NCBI GenBank assembly: GCA_029959085.1
Contig: JARWIR010000062.1
Location: forward strand, 2,108,001 to 2,172,000
Direction: 5' to 3'
Length of the DNA stretch: 64,000 nucleotides
DNA from: Nemophila menziesii
Taxonomy: Eukaryota > Streptophyta > Magnoliopsida > Boraginales > Hydrophyllaceae
Shown here: positions 25,063 to 35,854 of the stretch, piece after piece
Layout: each line of letters opens with the position of its first letter
How positions within the stretch are numbered: position 1 is the stretch's first letter
Notes under the pieces: model-generated
What the model was told of the DNA's origin: nothing
Database searches by the model: none
What the model saw: only the letters and a program-made list of their open reading frames with translations
Program-made: the position numbers and the translations under genes

Positions 25063-25335
25063 ACCGGCTAGCCGGTGGATTCACCGGTACCGGTGAAGAA
25101 ACCGTGCTACGGCTTGCAAAATCAGGTTCCCTGCTGAGAGCTTACTTGAATAAACCGCGTTTGCACTTGACGACACGGTTCGAGAAAATTTTCGACCGGT
25201 ATACTGGTCGAGGAAAACCGTGCCACAGTTTGTGAAATGCCGAGAGGTATTAAATAAAACCGTGTTCGCACTTGACGACACTGTTCGATGACGTCAGCGA
25301 CCGGTAAGCCGGCGAATCGAACGGTATACCGGTCC
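25063..25335. repeat. Element 4: cluster of perfect and near-perfect palindromes
   Basis: ACCGGCTAGCCGGT (25063-25076) and TCACCGGTACCGGTGA (25081-25096) are perfect palindromes 4 bases apart. CGACCGGTATACTGGTCG (25193-25210) has one broken pair, and CGGTATACCG (25322-25331) is perfect. AAACCGTGxxACGG-like hairpin halves alternate with them (25100, 25210, 25255). The location matches the arrays in elements 2, 5 and 6. Confidence 0.8.
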
Positions 25336-25478
25336 GAGACGGTTTGTGAAAGAGTTTGTTACCTAATCCACTTCTTACCTTACCAAATCAAAACCTAGCC
25401 TCTCCAACACGAATTTTTCAGACCCACACCTCATAAAAACACCTTGGAACTTGATTAAATCTCCACTACAAACACAAG

Positions 25479-25481
<3 letters not shown>

Positions 25482-25551
<70 letters not shown>
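25482..25551 (+). repeat. (CAA)n microsatellite, poly-Gln if translated
   Basis: About 70 bases of CAA repeat within a short open frame at 25451-25669 (72 codons) that would encode about 24 consecutive Gln. The poly-Cys frame on the other strand is a product of the same repeat. Confidence 0.95.
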
Positions 25552-25552
<1 letters not shown>

Positions 25553-25765
25553 ATATTTCCTACATCCTCCATAAACACATCTTCTCCATCAAATCCATTG
25601 TACTACCCTATAAAAAAACACCAAAGATCATCAAGCTATCAAGAATTATTCCATGAACAAATCAAATAAACCTTCTTCTACCATTGATAATCATTCATCC
25701 AAGCAACAAACTCAAGCCACACCAATCTATCATGACTTTATTCTATCCTTGGTGTAACTTGATTT

Positions 25766-26248
25766 GTGGGTTATTCAAAGATGACAAACAGAATGGATGC
25801 TATATATTACAAGAGGAAGTGTTCAATATTAGGGAAGAACAAGAAATTGCCTGGAGCTACAATAGAAAAGGCCATTGGCCAAGATGAGCCTATTGAAAAG
25901 AAACCAAAGATAAAGGCACCAACACAACAACTGAGAAGGAAATTAAAAGCTAGAATGATTGTGCCACCAAGGCCTAAAGCAAAGACAACAATCCAAGATC
26001 AAATAACTTCTTCAAATCTTAATGAAAATTCAGAGATTATATCCACACCACCAGCCTGGGCAGTTAAATTGATGGAAGAAATTGGTAATCTAATAAGACA
26101 TTTCAACACCTGTTGGGATGAAAGTTCAAGGATTAATCAGGTAATAAACGAAGTAACCGAAGACTTGGATATTGATAATTATTCTTCTTCTTCGGAAGAG
26201 GATTTGCTAGATCTTTATGGCCATGTACCACGTTCTACTTCTTCTTAA
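25766..26248 (+). CDS. Element 4 post-pol ORF, 160 aa, unknown
   Basis: An uninterrupted 160-codon frame in the position where Athila-type elements carry an env-like or third ORF. The protein has a basic half (EKKPKIKAP and LRRKLKARM, which look like nuclear-localisation-type clusters) and a short hydrophobic-amphipathic stretch (AWAVKLMEEIGNLIRHF). It ends in an acidic Ser-rich tail (SSSSEEDLLDLYG). No signal peptide or membrane span is visible, so it does not look like an envelope protein. The start Met is the first in frame and may not be real. It could be a truncated remnant of a larger ORF. Confidence 0.4.
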   Translation: MGYSKMTNRMDAIYYKRKCSILGKNKKLPGATIEKAIGQDEPIEKKPKIKAPTQQLRRKLKARMIVPPRPKAKTTIQDQITSSNLNENSEIISTPPAWAVKLMEEIGNLIRHFNTCWDESSRINQVINEVTEDLDIDNYSSSSEEDLLDLYGHVPRSTSS

Positions 26249-26275
26249 CTGCTTGTATGCATTAGTTTAGTTTTA

Positions 26276-28297
26276 GTTTAAATTGTATTGCTTTATTAAG
26301 TATTTTTCGATTCGTGGGGACACGACTCACTTTTGAGTTGGGGGTGGGGATTTGTTGTCCTCATCTTCCTTTTTTTTTTTGCATAAAATTTAAAATTTTT
26401 AGGATTGAATTGGCATAGAATATAGTGAATGTACCTATTGAACATGCTTTAATTAAGTCAAGGATAGTAAGTAGTATGTTTTGAACAGTGTCACAAATAT
26501 GTTTAGTATGCATGTACGAAAACAGGAAATAAAAGATTGGGAAGATTAATGAGCAATGCTAAAAACTCATGTTGAAACTTAGGGAGAGTTATTTGGTGTG
26601 CAGAACGTGAGGTTTGAAATTAGTTGAAAACCTACTTATCTATGAACTAGTAGTGAAAAAGTAACAAAATCTGGTAGTTAAAAAAGTGAATAAGGCAGTT
26701 CTTTCATATTGAAGCCACTTGAAGCCTTTTTAGCTTTCTCATCCTTTTATTTGATTAACGTTATTTATCCGTGTTAGCCCCTCTGAGCCTTTCTAAAGCC
26801 TTTTATTTAACCACATTATAAGCCATACCCCCTTAGTTTATATGACTTATCAATATGACCTAGTACTTGAATCACAAAACCTGACACAAGTCGTTTTTAG
26901 AGCTTGAGTTTGGGGTGGTAGGTTTTATCATTAGGGAACATTGGGTCTGGGAAATTGTAATTGTGATATTATTGATGATGAAAAAGTTATTATTGTAACT
27001 AGGGATGTAAATGAACCAAGCCGCTCGCGAGCAGCTCGAGCTCGGCTCGGAGAAAAGCTCGTTCGAGATCGGCTCGAAGATAAACAAGCTCAAGCTCCAT
27101 TTTAAGCTCGATAAATAAACAAGCCTGCTCGAGCTCGGCTCGTGAGCTCGATTAAAATTATAAATTATAAATTAATATATAATCTACTTATAAATATATT
27201 ACTAAACCTTCAATATCAAATTAAATATTTTAATTTTATTAATGTTATATTTCATTTTTTCATACCACACAATCATGAAAGTCCTATTTCAACCATAAAA
27301 AACAAATTATTTATTAGCAACTCTTGCCCGACTCAAAAAAGGATTGTTTTATAAGTTAAACAAACAAGTTCTAACATTTTTTATTTGGATCATTGAAAGC
27401 TCAAGCTCGGCTCGTTTAAATTTGAGCTCGGCTCGGCCCGGCTCGTTTAAATTTGAGCTCGGCTCGGCTCGAGAAATTAAACAAACAAGCATGTACATCT
27501 AGTATTCGGCTCGGCTTGGTTCGTTTACAGCCCTAATTGTAACCCTTTGTCGGGGTAAGAGTAAATGAGAAAAAGCTGAAAAGCATGAAAAAAAAAAGAA
27601 TATATGAGAAAAAATAGCGTGATATCTCAACATAAAAAAGAGAGTCATAGCTATACAAAAGAAAAAAAGAGATATATGAAAATATGAAAAATATTTGGAC
27701 CGGCAAAGTGGAAATTGTTATATATCATCATAAGAAGGTTTTATTTGGGTTAATTGGGAATGCAAATCAAGACATTAAAAATTGGGTTGAGTGATAACAT
27801 TTTCGAGTGAAACTCAAGCTCTAGGGTGATTCATTGATGGAATGTGAGGAGAGAGCCAAAAGCTCACTTTTCATTATCCAAAGATACCACACCGTCCCTA
27901 AGCCACGTTATAACCATAAAGACCTTAGGATTTCTTGCTATCTAATGGAGAAACAGTGGAGCAATTAGGTTGTAGGTGAGTGGACCATTGGATACTATAT
28001 TAGGAACTATGACCAACCTATATCCATTAACATGAACTGAGTTGGAAACCTCTCCTTCTGGCATTGCAAAGTTAATTTGGACTTGAATTTATGGAATATT
28101 GATTATGTGTATATTAAGCATAAGTGTGAATTATTTCTTTAACATTACTACATGAGATTTTTTAGATATTTTTCTCTAGGATCATTCATTGTGTTCTATT
28201 CTTCTTCCCTCCTACTCCTTCTCTGTTTATTATTTGATTACCCTAATGTTCTTTATCTGTATTGTATCGGGACGATACAACTTTGAGTTGGGGGTAT
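26276..28297 (+). other. Element 4 3' non-coding region and polypurine tract
   Basis: This matches 1981-3482 and 34430-35854 block by block: GGGGACACGACTCA near 26317, TTTGAGTTGGGGGT at 26332-26345, CTTGAGTTTGGGGT at 26903-26916, GGACCGGCAAAGTGG near 27700. It is interrupted by a hAT-type element at 27000-27535 and ends with the true polypurine tract TTTGAGTTGGGGGT (28282-28295) next to the 3' LTR. Confidence 0.8.
27000..27535. mobile_element. Non-autonomous hAT-type element, 536 bp
   Basis: The 8 bases ATTGTAAC flank the insert exactly (26992-26999 and 27536-27543). The ends are 23-base terminal inverted repeats with two mismatches, starting TAGGGATGTAAATGAACC on the left and TAGGGCTGTAAACGAACC on the right complement. 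Subterminal regions are packed with GCTCGAGCTCGG and GGCTCG repeats, and the middle is AT-rich with no transposase. The uninterrupted target ATTGTAACCCTTTG is present in the sister elements at about 2749 and 35128. An 8-bp duplication with TAGGG ends fits the hAT superfamily. Confidence 0.93.
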
Positions 28298-29861
28298 TAA
28301 TGTCTCCCTATTTGTGATGAATTAATATAGGTTGGAGACATCATTTTAGGTGTATTTAGGAATTTAATTATCGATTTTTATTCATATTTTTATAATTTCC
28401 TATTTCTTGTCTTGATTTGATGATTTATTATTTTTAGAGCATATTTGGTTTAATTGTTTGTTAATTGTGAAGCTTTAAAGATATATGGTAATTAATTAGA
28501 TGCCAAATCAATTATAAGAGATAAGGTAAAGAAGATAATGATGGAAATTGGAGATAAAGGAAGTAAAAGATAAATTTGGAAAGATAAAGTTGTCAAGTAA
28601 ATCTGAATATCAGCAGATATGCCCATTAAATTGATCATAACTCAAGATCAGCTGGGAACTTGGAAGAATGTTCTGAAGTAAAAGTGTAGAGCTTTCCGAG
28701 ACGATTAGTTTCGATATAAAGAACGCGTCAATCAGAGCGATTTTGAAGAAGTTACGGCCAGAACAAGAAAGCGGCAGTTAATTACCTTTCCTATATTTTA
28801 GGGATACGAAATTGATTTGGAAAAGAGTCCTATTACTTGCCTTCTACTCCAAGAATCCGAACTATGGTTTAGAATACCCTACAAATACACCCTTTATTCA
28901 GTAGAAACACATCCTTGGTCAATCCTTAAGCCAAGAGGAAGCTTACAACAAGAGAAGAGAAGTCTGGAAGGAGCTGAACATCAAATTATGTCTTCACGAG
29001 CCTTCAAATTTGTAATTGTTTTCTATTATTTCTCTAGTATGAACTAATTCTATTTTAGATTGAGATTTAGCATATGTGTATGAACCCTATACTTGTTTTA
29101 CATCTATTTTAATTTGGGATGATAAATATTTAAATGAATGACTGTTTTATTCTCATTTTTATAGGCTTTGACTTATTGTCTGTTTTCCTTGCAGTGCGCA
29201 ACGTATAGGATTACCTTGATAGTATTTAGATAGTAACCCGGAAGGGGTGTCTAATTATTGAAACACCACATAAACGTCTAGTGTGCGGTAGTGATCATGG
29301 CGGGCTTGCCTAACTAGATAACCATTAGGGTTTGATTTAACCACCGATCATCATTAGAAGGTCAGACTCATCTAGGAACCTAGTGGCGTAGGAGCACCTT
29401 AGTTAAGTCCCCTCGTGATTGTGAGGTCACCACCTAAGTCGACCCAGAAGGGGGTTAGGAGGAATTTAGAATCCTGTTTATTACAATTCTACATAATTCT
29501 CCCTTACATGATTAGAATAAACAAGGCTAGTGGGGATTACTTGATATCTCTTGAGCTAAACTCTCATACTATCATTTCTTCTCTTATTTAATTTTATGTC
29601 TATAATTTATTTATTTAATTTTTCTATTCAAAAACCAAACAAAAATTACTCTCTTTTATTTCTTGCGTATTACTCTTCTAGCTTTATTAATTGCACTTGA
29701 TATTTGCATAAGTTTTCTCTAGCTTACGTAGTCTCTGAGAAACGAAATCACTTATCATTAAAACATACATATGTCCTGTAATACTTGCAGTACCGTGCTA
29801 GGCTAGGGTGTTTATTTGCATCTTATTTATCTATTATTTTATCACACCTTAGCCGAACCCA
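28298..29861 (+). mobile_element. Element 4: 3' LTR
   Basis: Starts TAATGTCTCC (the terminal TG changed to TA) directly after the polypurine tract and ends GAACCCA before the ATATG duplication. The TATA box has decayed to TACAAATA (28880-28887). Visibly diverged from the 5' copy, so the insertion is older than element 5. Confidence 0.9.
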
Positions 29862-30170
29862 ATATGTTTTTGACCTCGCTACCGGGGATACTCCTCTTAA
29901 TTGTTCATTAGTTTATTTTTAGTTTTTGTTGTCAGTTTTTATGCTTGTGTTTGTTTTTCTTTTTTAGATTTCATTGTCTAGTGTATGATTGATGATACTG
30001 AGAGCATATTCAAACTTCATCAGAAGCAAGAGCGAGAAAGAAATAATCAGGATATGATGGCTCAAGAAAAAGAGTTCGGTGCACAAGGAAATCCTCGCAT
30101 ATTGGTGGGGTTAGTCTTGCCAGTTAGGCAAGAAGGAATGAACGTGAACAATCAAGATCCTCCTGGCAGC
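29862..30170 (+). pseudogene. Element 3: PBS, leader and start of gag
   Basis: After the element 4 target duplication comes a primer-binding site, TGACCTCGCTACCGGGGA (29871-29888), three mismatches from element 5's TGGCGCCGCTGCCGGGGA. A leader follows, then an ORF from 29985 (MIDDTESIFKLHQKQERERN, ending NNQDPPG) that runs into element 5 at 30171. The same frame resumes after element 5 at about 37610 (QPPIAG, then QVQRERESWFMQYPERPL), so this is the N-terminus of an element 3 gag-type protein. Glu/Gln/Arg-rich N-termini followed by a Pro-rich linker are common in Athila-like gag. Confidence 0.75.
29871..29888 (+). promoter_or_regulatory. Element 3 primer-binding site, separated from its LTR
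   Basis: TGACCTCGCTACCGGGGA, a decayed tRNA-Asp-type site. It lies ten bases after element 4, because element 4 inserted between this site and its own LTR end at 17901. Confidence 0.8.
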
Positions 30171-31947
30171 TGATGTCTCCCGATTTGTTCTAATTATTAG
30201 CCCCTTGGAGACATCCTATTAGGTGAATAAATGAGTTATTTGATAGACTTTTAGGCTTAATTGATCATATTGCACTTTCTCCCATTGGAAATTAACTATT
30301 TGCAGAATCTGAGCTTTTGTGCGTAAATTTGACTATTTTTAATGCAAAGTTAATTGGTTCTTGAAAGACCAATCCAAGGAGAAAAAGTGAGAATAAAGTC
30401 TTAGTGTATTTTAGAGTGTTAGGAAATGTTTTTACTAGAGTTTCTATTTTTAGAGTGCACTTTCCTATTTCGTTTTCTTGATTTATTGATTTATTCTTTT
30501 TAAGCATATGCGGTTTAATTATTTATTTAATGTGAAGCTTTAAAAGATAAATGGTAATTACTTAGAGACCAAGTCAAGATAAGGATGAAAGGAAAGAAGA
30601 TTTACATGGAAATAAGAAGATTTAGGAAAGATTTATTCAAAGGAGGAAAAGATAAAGCTGCCTTGTGAATCTGAAAATCCAGCCACGTTTTAGAGATTAA
30701 ATCATAATTAAAGATTGGCATGGATTCTGGACGAATGGTCTGCACCAATAGAAAGAGATTTCCAAGACAAGCAGTTTCATATATTGGAACTCTTCAAACG
30801 GATAAGTATTCAAAAAGATATGACCAAATCAAATCAGCAGAATCTTATCTTTTAGAGCTACGAATTTAAGAGTCTTTGCCTTGTCTTCCACTCCAAGTAA
30901 TTCGACCTAGGGCTTGCTAACACCTATAAATACACCCCTTAGACCTCATAATTCAGTACCTCTCACAATTCATTCAATTCTTAACATCCTTAGAGAGAGA
31001 GTCAAGAGGCGGAAGCAAGAGCAGAAGCTGGAGAATCCTTTTCCTCCAACAACAGTTCAAGCCAATTCCTCTATCTAGGTTCTTAATTTATTTCTGTTAT
31101 TAGGAACATGTATATTTTTAATTTCTTTATTGTTTTTACTTTCAATATGAGCTAAACCTTAAATACTTGAGAATCGTAATGGGATGAACCCTAATTTGTT
31201 TAATTCATGTATTTCAGTTTGGGATTAGTTTCTAGTTTAATTTGAATTAGGTATTTCATATTGTTTCTTATTTTATATTAATTTCACCATCAATGAATTA
31301 GCTAATCGGAGATAGGTCATAGTAATTAAGCTATTCACTTTGGTGGGGAAGTGATCACCTTGACGGGGGGTTTAATTACTGAACTAGATAATAAACGTAA
31401 GGTAGAAATTATTGATCCTGACGGACTTAGTTAACCTTATAGCCAATTGGGTAAAACAGTATTCATTCGAAGGTGGATTATAATCGCCCTGACGGGGTTT
31501 GTAACATCTGAGAATAGCTCCTAGGTCCACCCTGACGGGGGCTAGGAGATTATAGAGTCCCGACTAATATAGAAATATCAGTTCTGCCCTTAACGAAAGC
31601 ATTAATTAGGTAAGTTTAGGTGATTCCCTAGCGAGACTCAAGTATAGCTCATATCTGCGTCTTAGTCTTTTAGTATTTATATTCAGTAATTTATTTTCTT
31701 GCATTCTTAGGATTAATATAAAAACCAAATAAATATATTTTCTCTTTTATTTTCTGTATTTATATTTTCTCTTTTATTTTCTGTATTTGCAATTATTACT
31801 ATTTATCTATTGAACACCTGGGATATACCAGTCCAATCCCTGAGAACGAATCCGACTTATCGGAGTATTACTTGGACAACCGTACACTTGCGGTATTGTG
31901 GTTCCTTTATTTATCGCATTAATTTTATAACACACAAGGACCCACCA
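30171..31947 (+). mobile_element. Element 5: 5' LTR
   Basis: TGATGTCTCC at the start, GGACCCACCA at the end. It contains a 27-base tandem duplication near 31735-31790 (TTTTCTCTTTTATTTTCTGT units) that the 3' LTR lacks, which accounts exactly for the length difference. Confidence 0.93.
30925..30932 (+). promoter_or_regulatory. Element 5 5' LTR TATA box
   Basis: TATAAATA in CACCTATAAATACACCCC. The identical copy in the 3' LTR is at 36609-36616. Likely drives the genomic transcript. Confidence 0.65.
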
Positions 31948-31953
31948 AGTTTT

Positions 31954-31971
31954 TGGCGCCGCTGCCGGGGA
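31954..31971 (+). promoter_or_regulatory. Element 5 primer-binding site (tRNA-Asp type)
   Basis: TGGCGCCGCTGCCGGGGA. It differs from the perfect complement of the plant tRNA-Asp 3' end at one position only, and that can pair as G-U. The site is therefore probably functional. Confidence 0.88.
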
Positions 31972-32110
31972 TTGTAGCGTGTGACCCCGGTGTTTTATCT
32001 TTAAGTAGTTTTAATTGTTTGTTTATTTTTATTTTTCAGTTTTACGCTTGGTTTTGTTTTCTTTTACAGGTTCTTATATTTAGGTAATGATCAAGAGATT
32101 TTATTGAAAG

Positions 32111-33142
32111 ATGTATAGAGGACATTACCTAGATCCCGATCCATATGATTATCGGGAAGACTCTTCGGGACAACAGCAATGGGGTAGTAACTTCTACCAA
32201 CAACCTTATCAACACCCGCAAGAGCAAGGTTGGAACAACCAATGGATCGGGAATAATCAACAACAACCATCTTATCACTATCAACAAGATCAAAGATGGA
32301 GCATTCAACAACCTCCACAAATAACTCTTGCCTATTTGAATGAAACAATTGCTAAATACCAACGCGAGAGCGAGGAACGTAGTGCAAAAAGAGAACGGTT
32401 GCTAGAAAGGGGTTCCAGATATAATTCTCATGACTTTGCCGAGAGCAAAAGCAAGTCTTATAAAGACCCCACATTCGAATGCTGTGACGAAGTTGAGGAG
32501 AAAATGTTGAATGACAATATTAGTGATAGTGATACGACCACCGTGCCGATTATAAATGGAGACCACCATGTGGTTGAAAATCTTGTTAGCATGGTAGAAG
32601 AAGGAGTAGCAACGCAATTCCTAGAAGTTAACACAGAAATTGCTATTCATATGATGTATGCACATGATCAAAATACAGAACACAACCGAGAAGAGGTGGT
32701 GATCGAGGTTATAGAGATTCCACAACAAAAATATGACGAGGTAATAGTGGAAGATTGGGTTGACACCGAAGACGAATCTGAAGTGGTCGGAGAATCAATT
32801 GAAGAATTCAAGGTTGAATCTCCACCACAAAAAGTTCACCAATTACCATCTCTACCCCGAATCATGAACGAGATTAGAGCTGAGAAATTCGAATCACCTC
32901 CACCACCACAAAGTTCAGACATGTGCTATGCAAGCAAGGTGCCACACCGCGAGAGTAAAGAGGCAAGGAGGAGCACCTACCCACCACATTTTAAAGAGGA
33001 ATGCGAGATTGAAACGAGGAATACAAATGAGCTTATACCGTTGAGGACGGTCATCTACTATTGTGTGGGGGAAAATGAGTTTCGTCGTGAAAATAAAAAG
33101 GTGAAACGAAGTACTTACCCACCCCTTTCAAAGATCGATTAA
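32111..33142 (+). CDS. Element 5 ORF: 343-aa Q/N/Y-rich then acidic protein, not recognised
   Basis: The only long ORF of the element, uninterrupted, beginning 139 bases after the primer-binding site. Residues 1-75 are Tyr/Gln/Asn/Trp-rich (for example QQQWGSNFYQQPYQHPQEQ), similar in style to the Q/Y/P-rich tail of the family's gag near 20440-20640. Then come a charged helix-prone segment (about 80-105), a long acidic region (about 120-240), and a C-terminal part with a repeated RSTYPP phrase. No capsid motif, zinc knuckle or protease is visible. It might be a gag-derived RNA-binding or particle-associated protein, but that is inference. Its openness in a young element argues it is or recently was translated. 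Confidence 0.7.
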   Translation: MYRGHYLDPDPYDYREDSSGQQQWGSNFYQQPYQHPQEQGWNNQWIGNNQQQPSYHYQQDQRWSIQQPPQITLAYLNETIAKYQRESEERSAKRERLLERGSRYNSHDFAESKSKSYKDPTFECCDEVEEKMLNDNISDSDTTTVPIINGDHHVVENLVSMVEEGVATQFLEVNTEIAIHMMYAHDQNTEHNREEVVIEVIEIPQQKYDEVIVEDWVDTEDESEVVGESIEEFKVESPPQKVHQLPSLPRIMNEIRAEKFESPPPPQSSDMCYASKVPHRESKEARRSTYPPHFKEECEIETRNTNELIPLRTVIYYCVGENEFRRENKKVKRSTYPPLSKID

Positions 33143-34450
33143 ATAACATTCGAGGTGGGAGAGTTCTTAAGATTACATGCCAAGGAAGAGGCGGATTTAA
33201 GCGGAGGAGAACCGCAACGGCCTCAATACCATCTTCATGGAAGGTAACGCGTCGAACTTAAAGACGTAATAAACAAAAGTGCTTCTTGGGAGACAACCCA
33301 TGTTTAATTTGCTTTCTGTCTTCAATTCCTAGTGTATAATTTTAAGTTAGTGTCGAGTTTTAGTGTCTACTTTTAAAAGAAATGAGAAGGGTAGTGTGTT
33401 ATTAGTGCAGGAATTGAACACAAGGGAAAATTCAGCGCGAAGTTTGGTATACCGCAGGAAGAAAACCCGTGTCACGTGTTACTCACGCGGGTTTTATACA
33501 GAAAGGAGAAAAAAAAAATTCGATGCGCGGTCCGGTATACCGCGTGAGATGTCCGGTATACCGCAGGAGGGAAAAACCCGTACCATGGGTTAGGTACCGC
33601 GGGTTTTTGGACGGAGAAGAGAAATTGAACAGAAGCAAAAACCCGTGACACGGGTTATATACCACGGGGTCTTGGCAGAGACGAAAATTTGGAGCAGCAG
33701 AAGCTGCGGTATACCGCGGGTTATGCCCGGTATACCGCGCTATGTCGGTTTTGAAGAGTCTTCACCTCATAAGCCTCTCACCTTGTCAAGACTAAACCCT
33801 AGCCTCCCTCAATACGAATTTTTCAGACCTTAACCCTTATATACCTGCACAAAGACCACTACAACACCAAAGAACATCAAATCCTTCCCCATATTTCATT
33901 CTAAACACACATCTAACACCACAATCCTTCAAGAACATCAAGAAATCTTCTACTTCAAGCTTAAGCCTCTTCATCAAAGCTTCAATCCTATTCATTAAAC
34001 CTTCCCCCAAGCCATTACACATTGATTACCCATCTCATATGACTCCATAATACTTCATTACAAATCCTCAAAACATCAAATTTCAAAACTCCTCTCTAGT
34101 TTTTGATTATTTGAAGTTTTGAGTTTGGGGTCCATTGAGATGTCAAAGATTGGGAGGTCAAGAATACCATGAAGAGAAAAGAGAAGTTGGAGAAGCTTGT
34201 ATTACTTTTGGGTGTTGAAAGATGTAGTTGGAAGAATGGAGACTTTGGAGGATAATCATGAAGAGGTGATTGACAACCATAGGAAAAAGTCACAAAGGAG
34301 TTGGAGCTTATGCAAATCATATTACGTGGAGTGAGAAATGTTCAACATGCCACCTACGCAACACAAGGAGCTCAACCTACACGCAACAATGGAAACCAGC
34401 TTCGTGCAATGTTTAATTGCTGTCTTGAGTCTTTTTCGAGTCATGGGGAC
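33143..34450 (+). other. Element 5 post-ORF non-coding region
   Basis: It contains the conserved junction GACGTAATAAACAAAAGTGC near 33260, which in element 4 follows integrase, so the whole of pol is missing between ORF and junction. The palindrome cluster at 33440-33745 and a polypurine-like motif TTTTGAGTTTGGGGT (34117-34131) lie here. Only short, unconvincing frames. Confidence 0.65.
33444..33741. repeat. Element 5: alternating CGGTATACCG and CCCGTG/CACGGG palindromes
   Basis: Five GGTATACCG sites (about 33445, 33533, 33553, 33706, 33727); GCGGTATACCGC at 33706-33717 is a perfect 12-base palindrome. Between them lie inverted repeats of the second type, the best being AACCCGTG-A-CACGGGTT at 33640-33656 (perfect 8-base arms); degraded versions are near 33464 and 33574. 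The two kinds alternate over 300 bases. Confidence 0.85.
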
Positions 34451-35854
34451 ACGACTCATTTTTGAGTTTGGGGTGGGGTTCGTTGCCTCATCCCAATTTT
34501 ATGTGTTTTACAGTTTTTTTTAAATTTTAGTTTGAGGAATGTTTTGACTGTAGAGATGTAGAGTGTTTTAAATGCCCCCATCAAGCATGCTTTTTATAAA
34601 TTAATGATAGAAAAAAGTTGACTTTAGGAGTTAGTGTAAACGGCACTTAGATTGCATGCAAATATGAGATAATTGATAGGAAGAATTAATGAACAATGCA
34701 AAAGAAGTAAACTTGTGCTTAAGGATAATAGGTGGTTTGTAGAACGTGAGATCTAAATGAGTAGAGAACCCACTTAGGTATGAACTATAGGCAAGGTGTG
34801 TAAATAGGAAGATGATAGAGGCAGTTCTTTTGTTAGCCCTTTGAATCCTTTTTGGCCTTCTATCCCTGAATTAATTTTATCCTTCTTAGACAAATTTTTA
34901 GCCTTTAAGCCTTTCTTTTGTCGCCACATTATAAGCCAATATCCCTTTAGATTGTTAGGCATGACCATATGACCCGCACTTGAATCACGATCCTGAGACT
35001 TCCTGTCTTGAGCTTGAGTTTGGGGTGGTGGGTCCACTATATGGGAATTTACATTGGGATTGGGAGTTTTGAGCTTATCAATGATGCTTTGTGCTATACA
35101 TGATGATGATTCACATGTTTATTATATTGTAACCCTTTGCCGGGGTAATAGTGAATGGAAAAGAAGCTTCGAGCTCAAGTTATGAATAGGCATAACTATG
35201 AAAAATAGCATGATATCTCAACATAAAAAAGAGAGTCATAGCTATAAGAAAAAACGAATGATTTAAAAAGAATATACATATTCGGACCGGCAAAGTGGAA
35301 ATTTTTTAAGTGAATCATCCTTAGTGCTTATTGGGTTAATTTGGGGACGCTAATTAAGCGCGTCAATTGGGTTGAGTGAGAACGTAATTCGAGTGTAAAC
35401 TCAAGCTCTTGGACAGTTTTGTTGATGGTAAGTGAGGAGAGAGTCAAAAGCTCACTTCAAATTTACCAAATATACATACCATACCGTCCTTCAGCCTATG
35501 CTAAAATCGTAAAGTCCTCGTGATTCCTAGATGTACAGTGAGTTGATAGGGAATATTCTAAGTGGAACATTCAACACAAGTAAAGATCGAGGAACACCCT
35601 ATAGCCACCATCTTGAGATAAGTAATAAGCGTAACATTCTAGCATTGTGAAATTAATTTTGGATTGATATTGTTTTGTATTTGATTTTGCATGATTAGTG
35701 TAGGTGTATATTAATTCCTAGGTTAGACTATATGAAATTTGTTTTAAGCTTTGCTTTGGGAGTATTTACTAGATTCTACCTTCTGCATTCACCTAAAAGA
35801 TCCTTTGTTTTTATTTTACTTTGTCGGGATGACAAAGGTTTGAGTTTGGGGTCT
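34451..35854 (+). other. Element 5 3' non-coding region with polypurine tract
   Basis: Colinear with 1981-3482 and 26276-28297. The polypurine-type motif TTTGAGTTTGGGGT occurs at 34461-34474 and 35839-35852, and as CTTGAGTTTGGGGT at 35013-35026. The copy at 35839 directly precedes the 3' LTR and is the functional plus-strand primer. Confidence 0.8.

Larger units (their letters stand above)
24754..26275 (+). other. Element 4 post-pol region, first part
   Basis: This holds the conserved junction after pol (GACGTTAAACAAAAGTGCTC near 24853), a polypurine-like motif at 25012-25025, a palindrome cluster (25060-25335), a CAA microsatellite and a small ORF. No recognised domain. Confidence 0.6.
17907..29861 (+). 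mobile_element. Element 4: full-length Athila-like Ty3/gypsy retrotransposon
   Basis: An 11,955-base element with LTRs of 1565 bases (17907-19471) and 1564 bases (28298-29861), a tRNA-Asp-type primer-binding site, gag, protease, RT, RNase H and integrase in Ty3/gypsy order, a long post-pol region and a polypurine tract. The target duplication ATATG is exact (17902-17906 and 29862-29866). Downstream of the 3' copy comes the primer-binding site of element 3, so this element is nested at the LTR/PBS junction of element 3. It is inactive: in-frame stops in gag, several frameshifts in pol, and a Glu-to-Lys change in the integrase triad. It contains a later hAT-type insertion. Confidence 0.92.

Noticed and set aside
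25375..25578. Poly-Cys open frame on the minus strand
   Set aside because: It is the reverse of the CAA microsatellite in element 4; no protein of this composition is expected.
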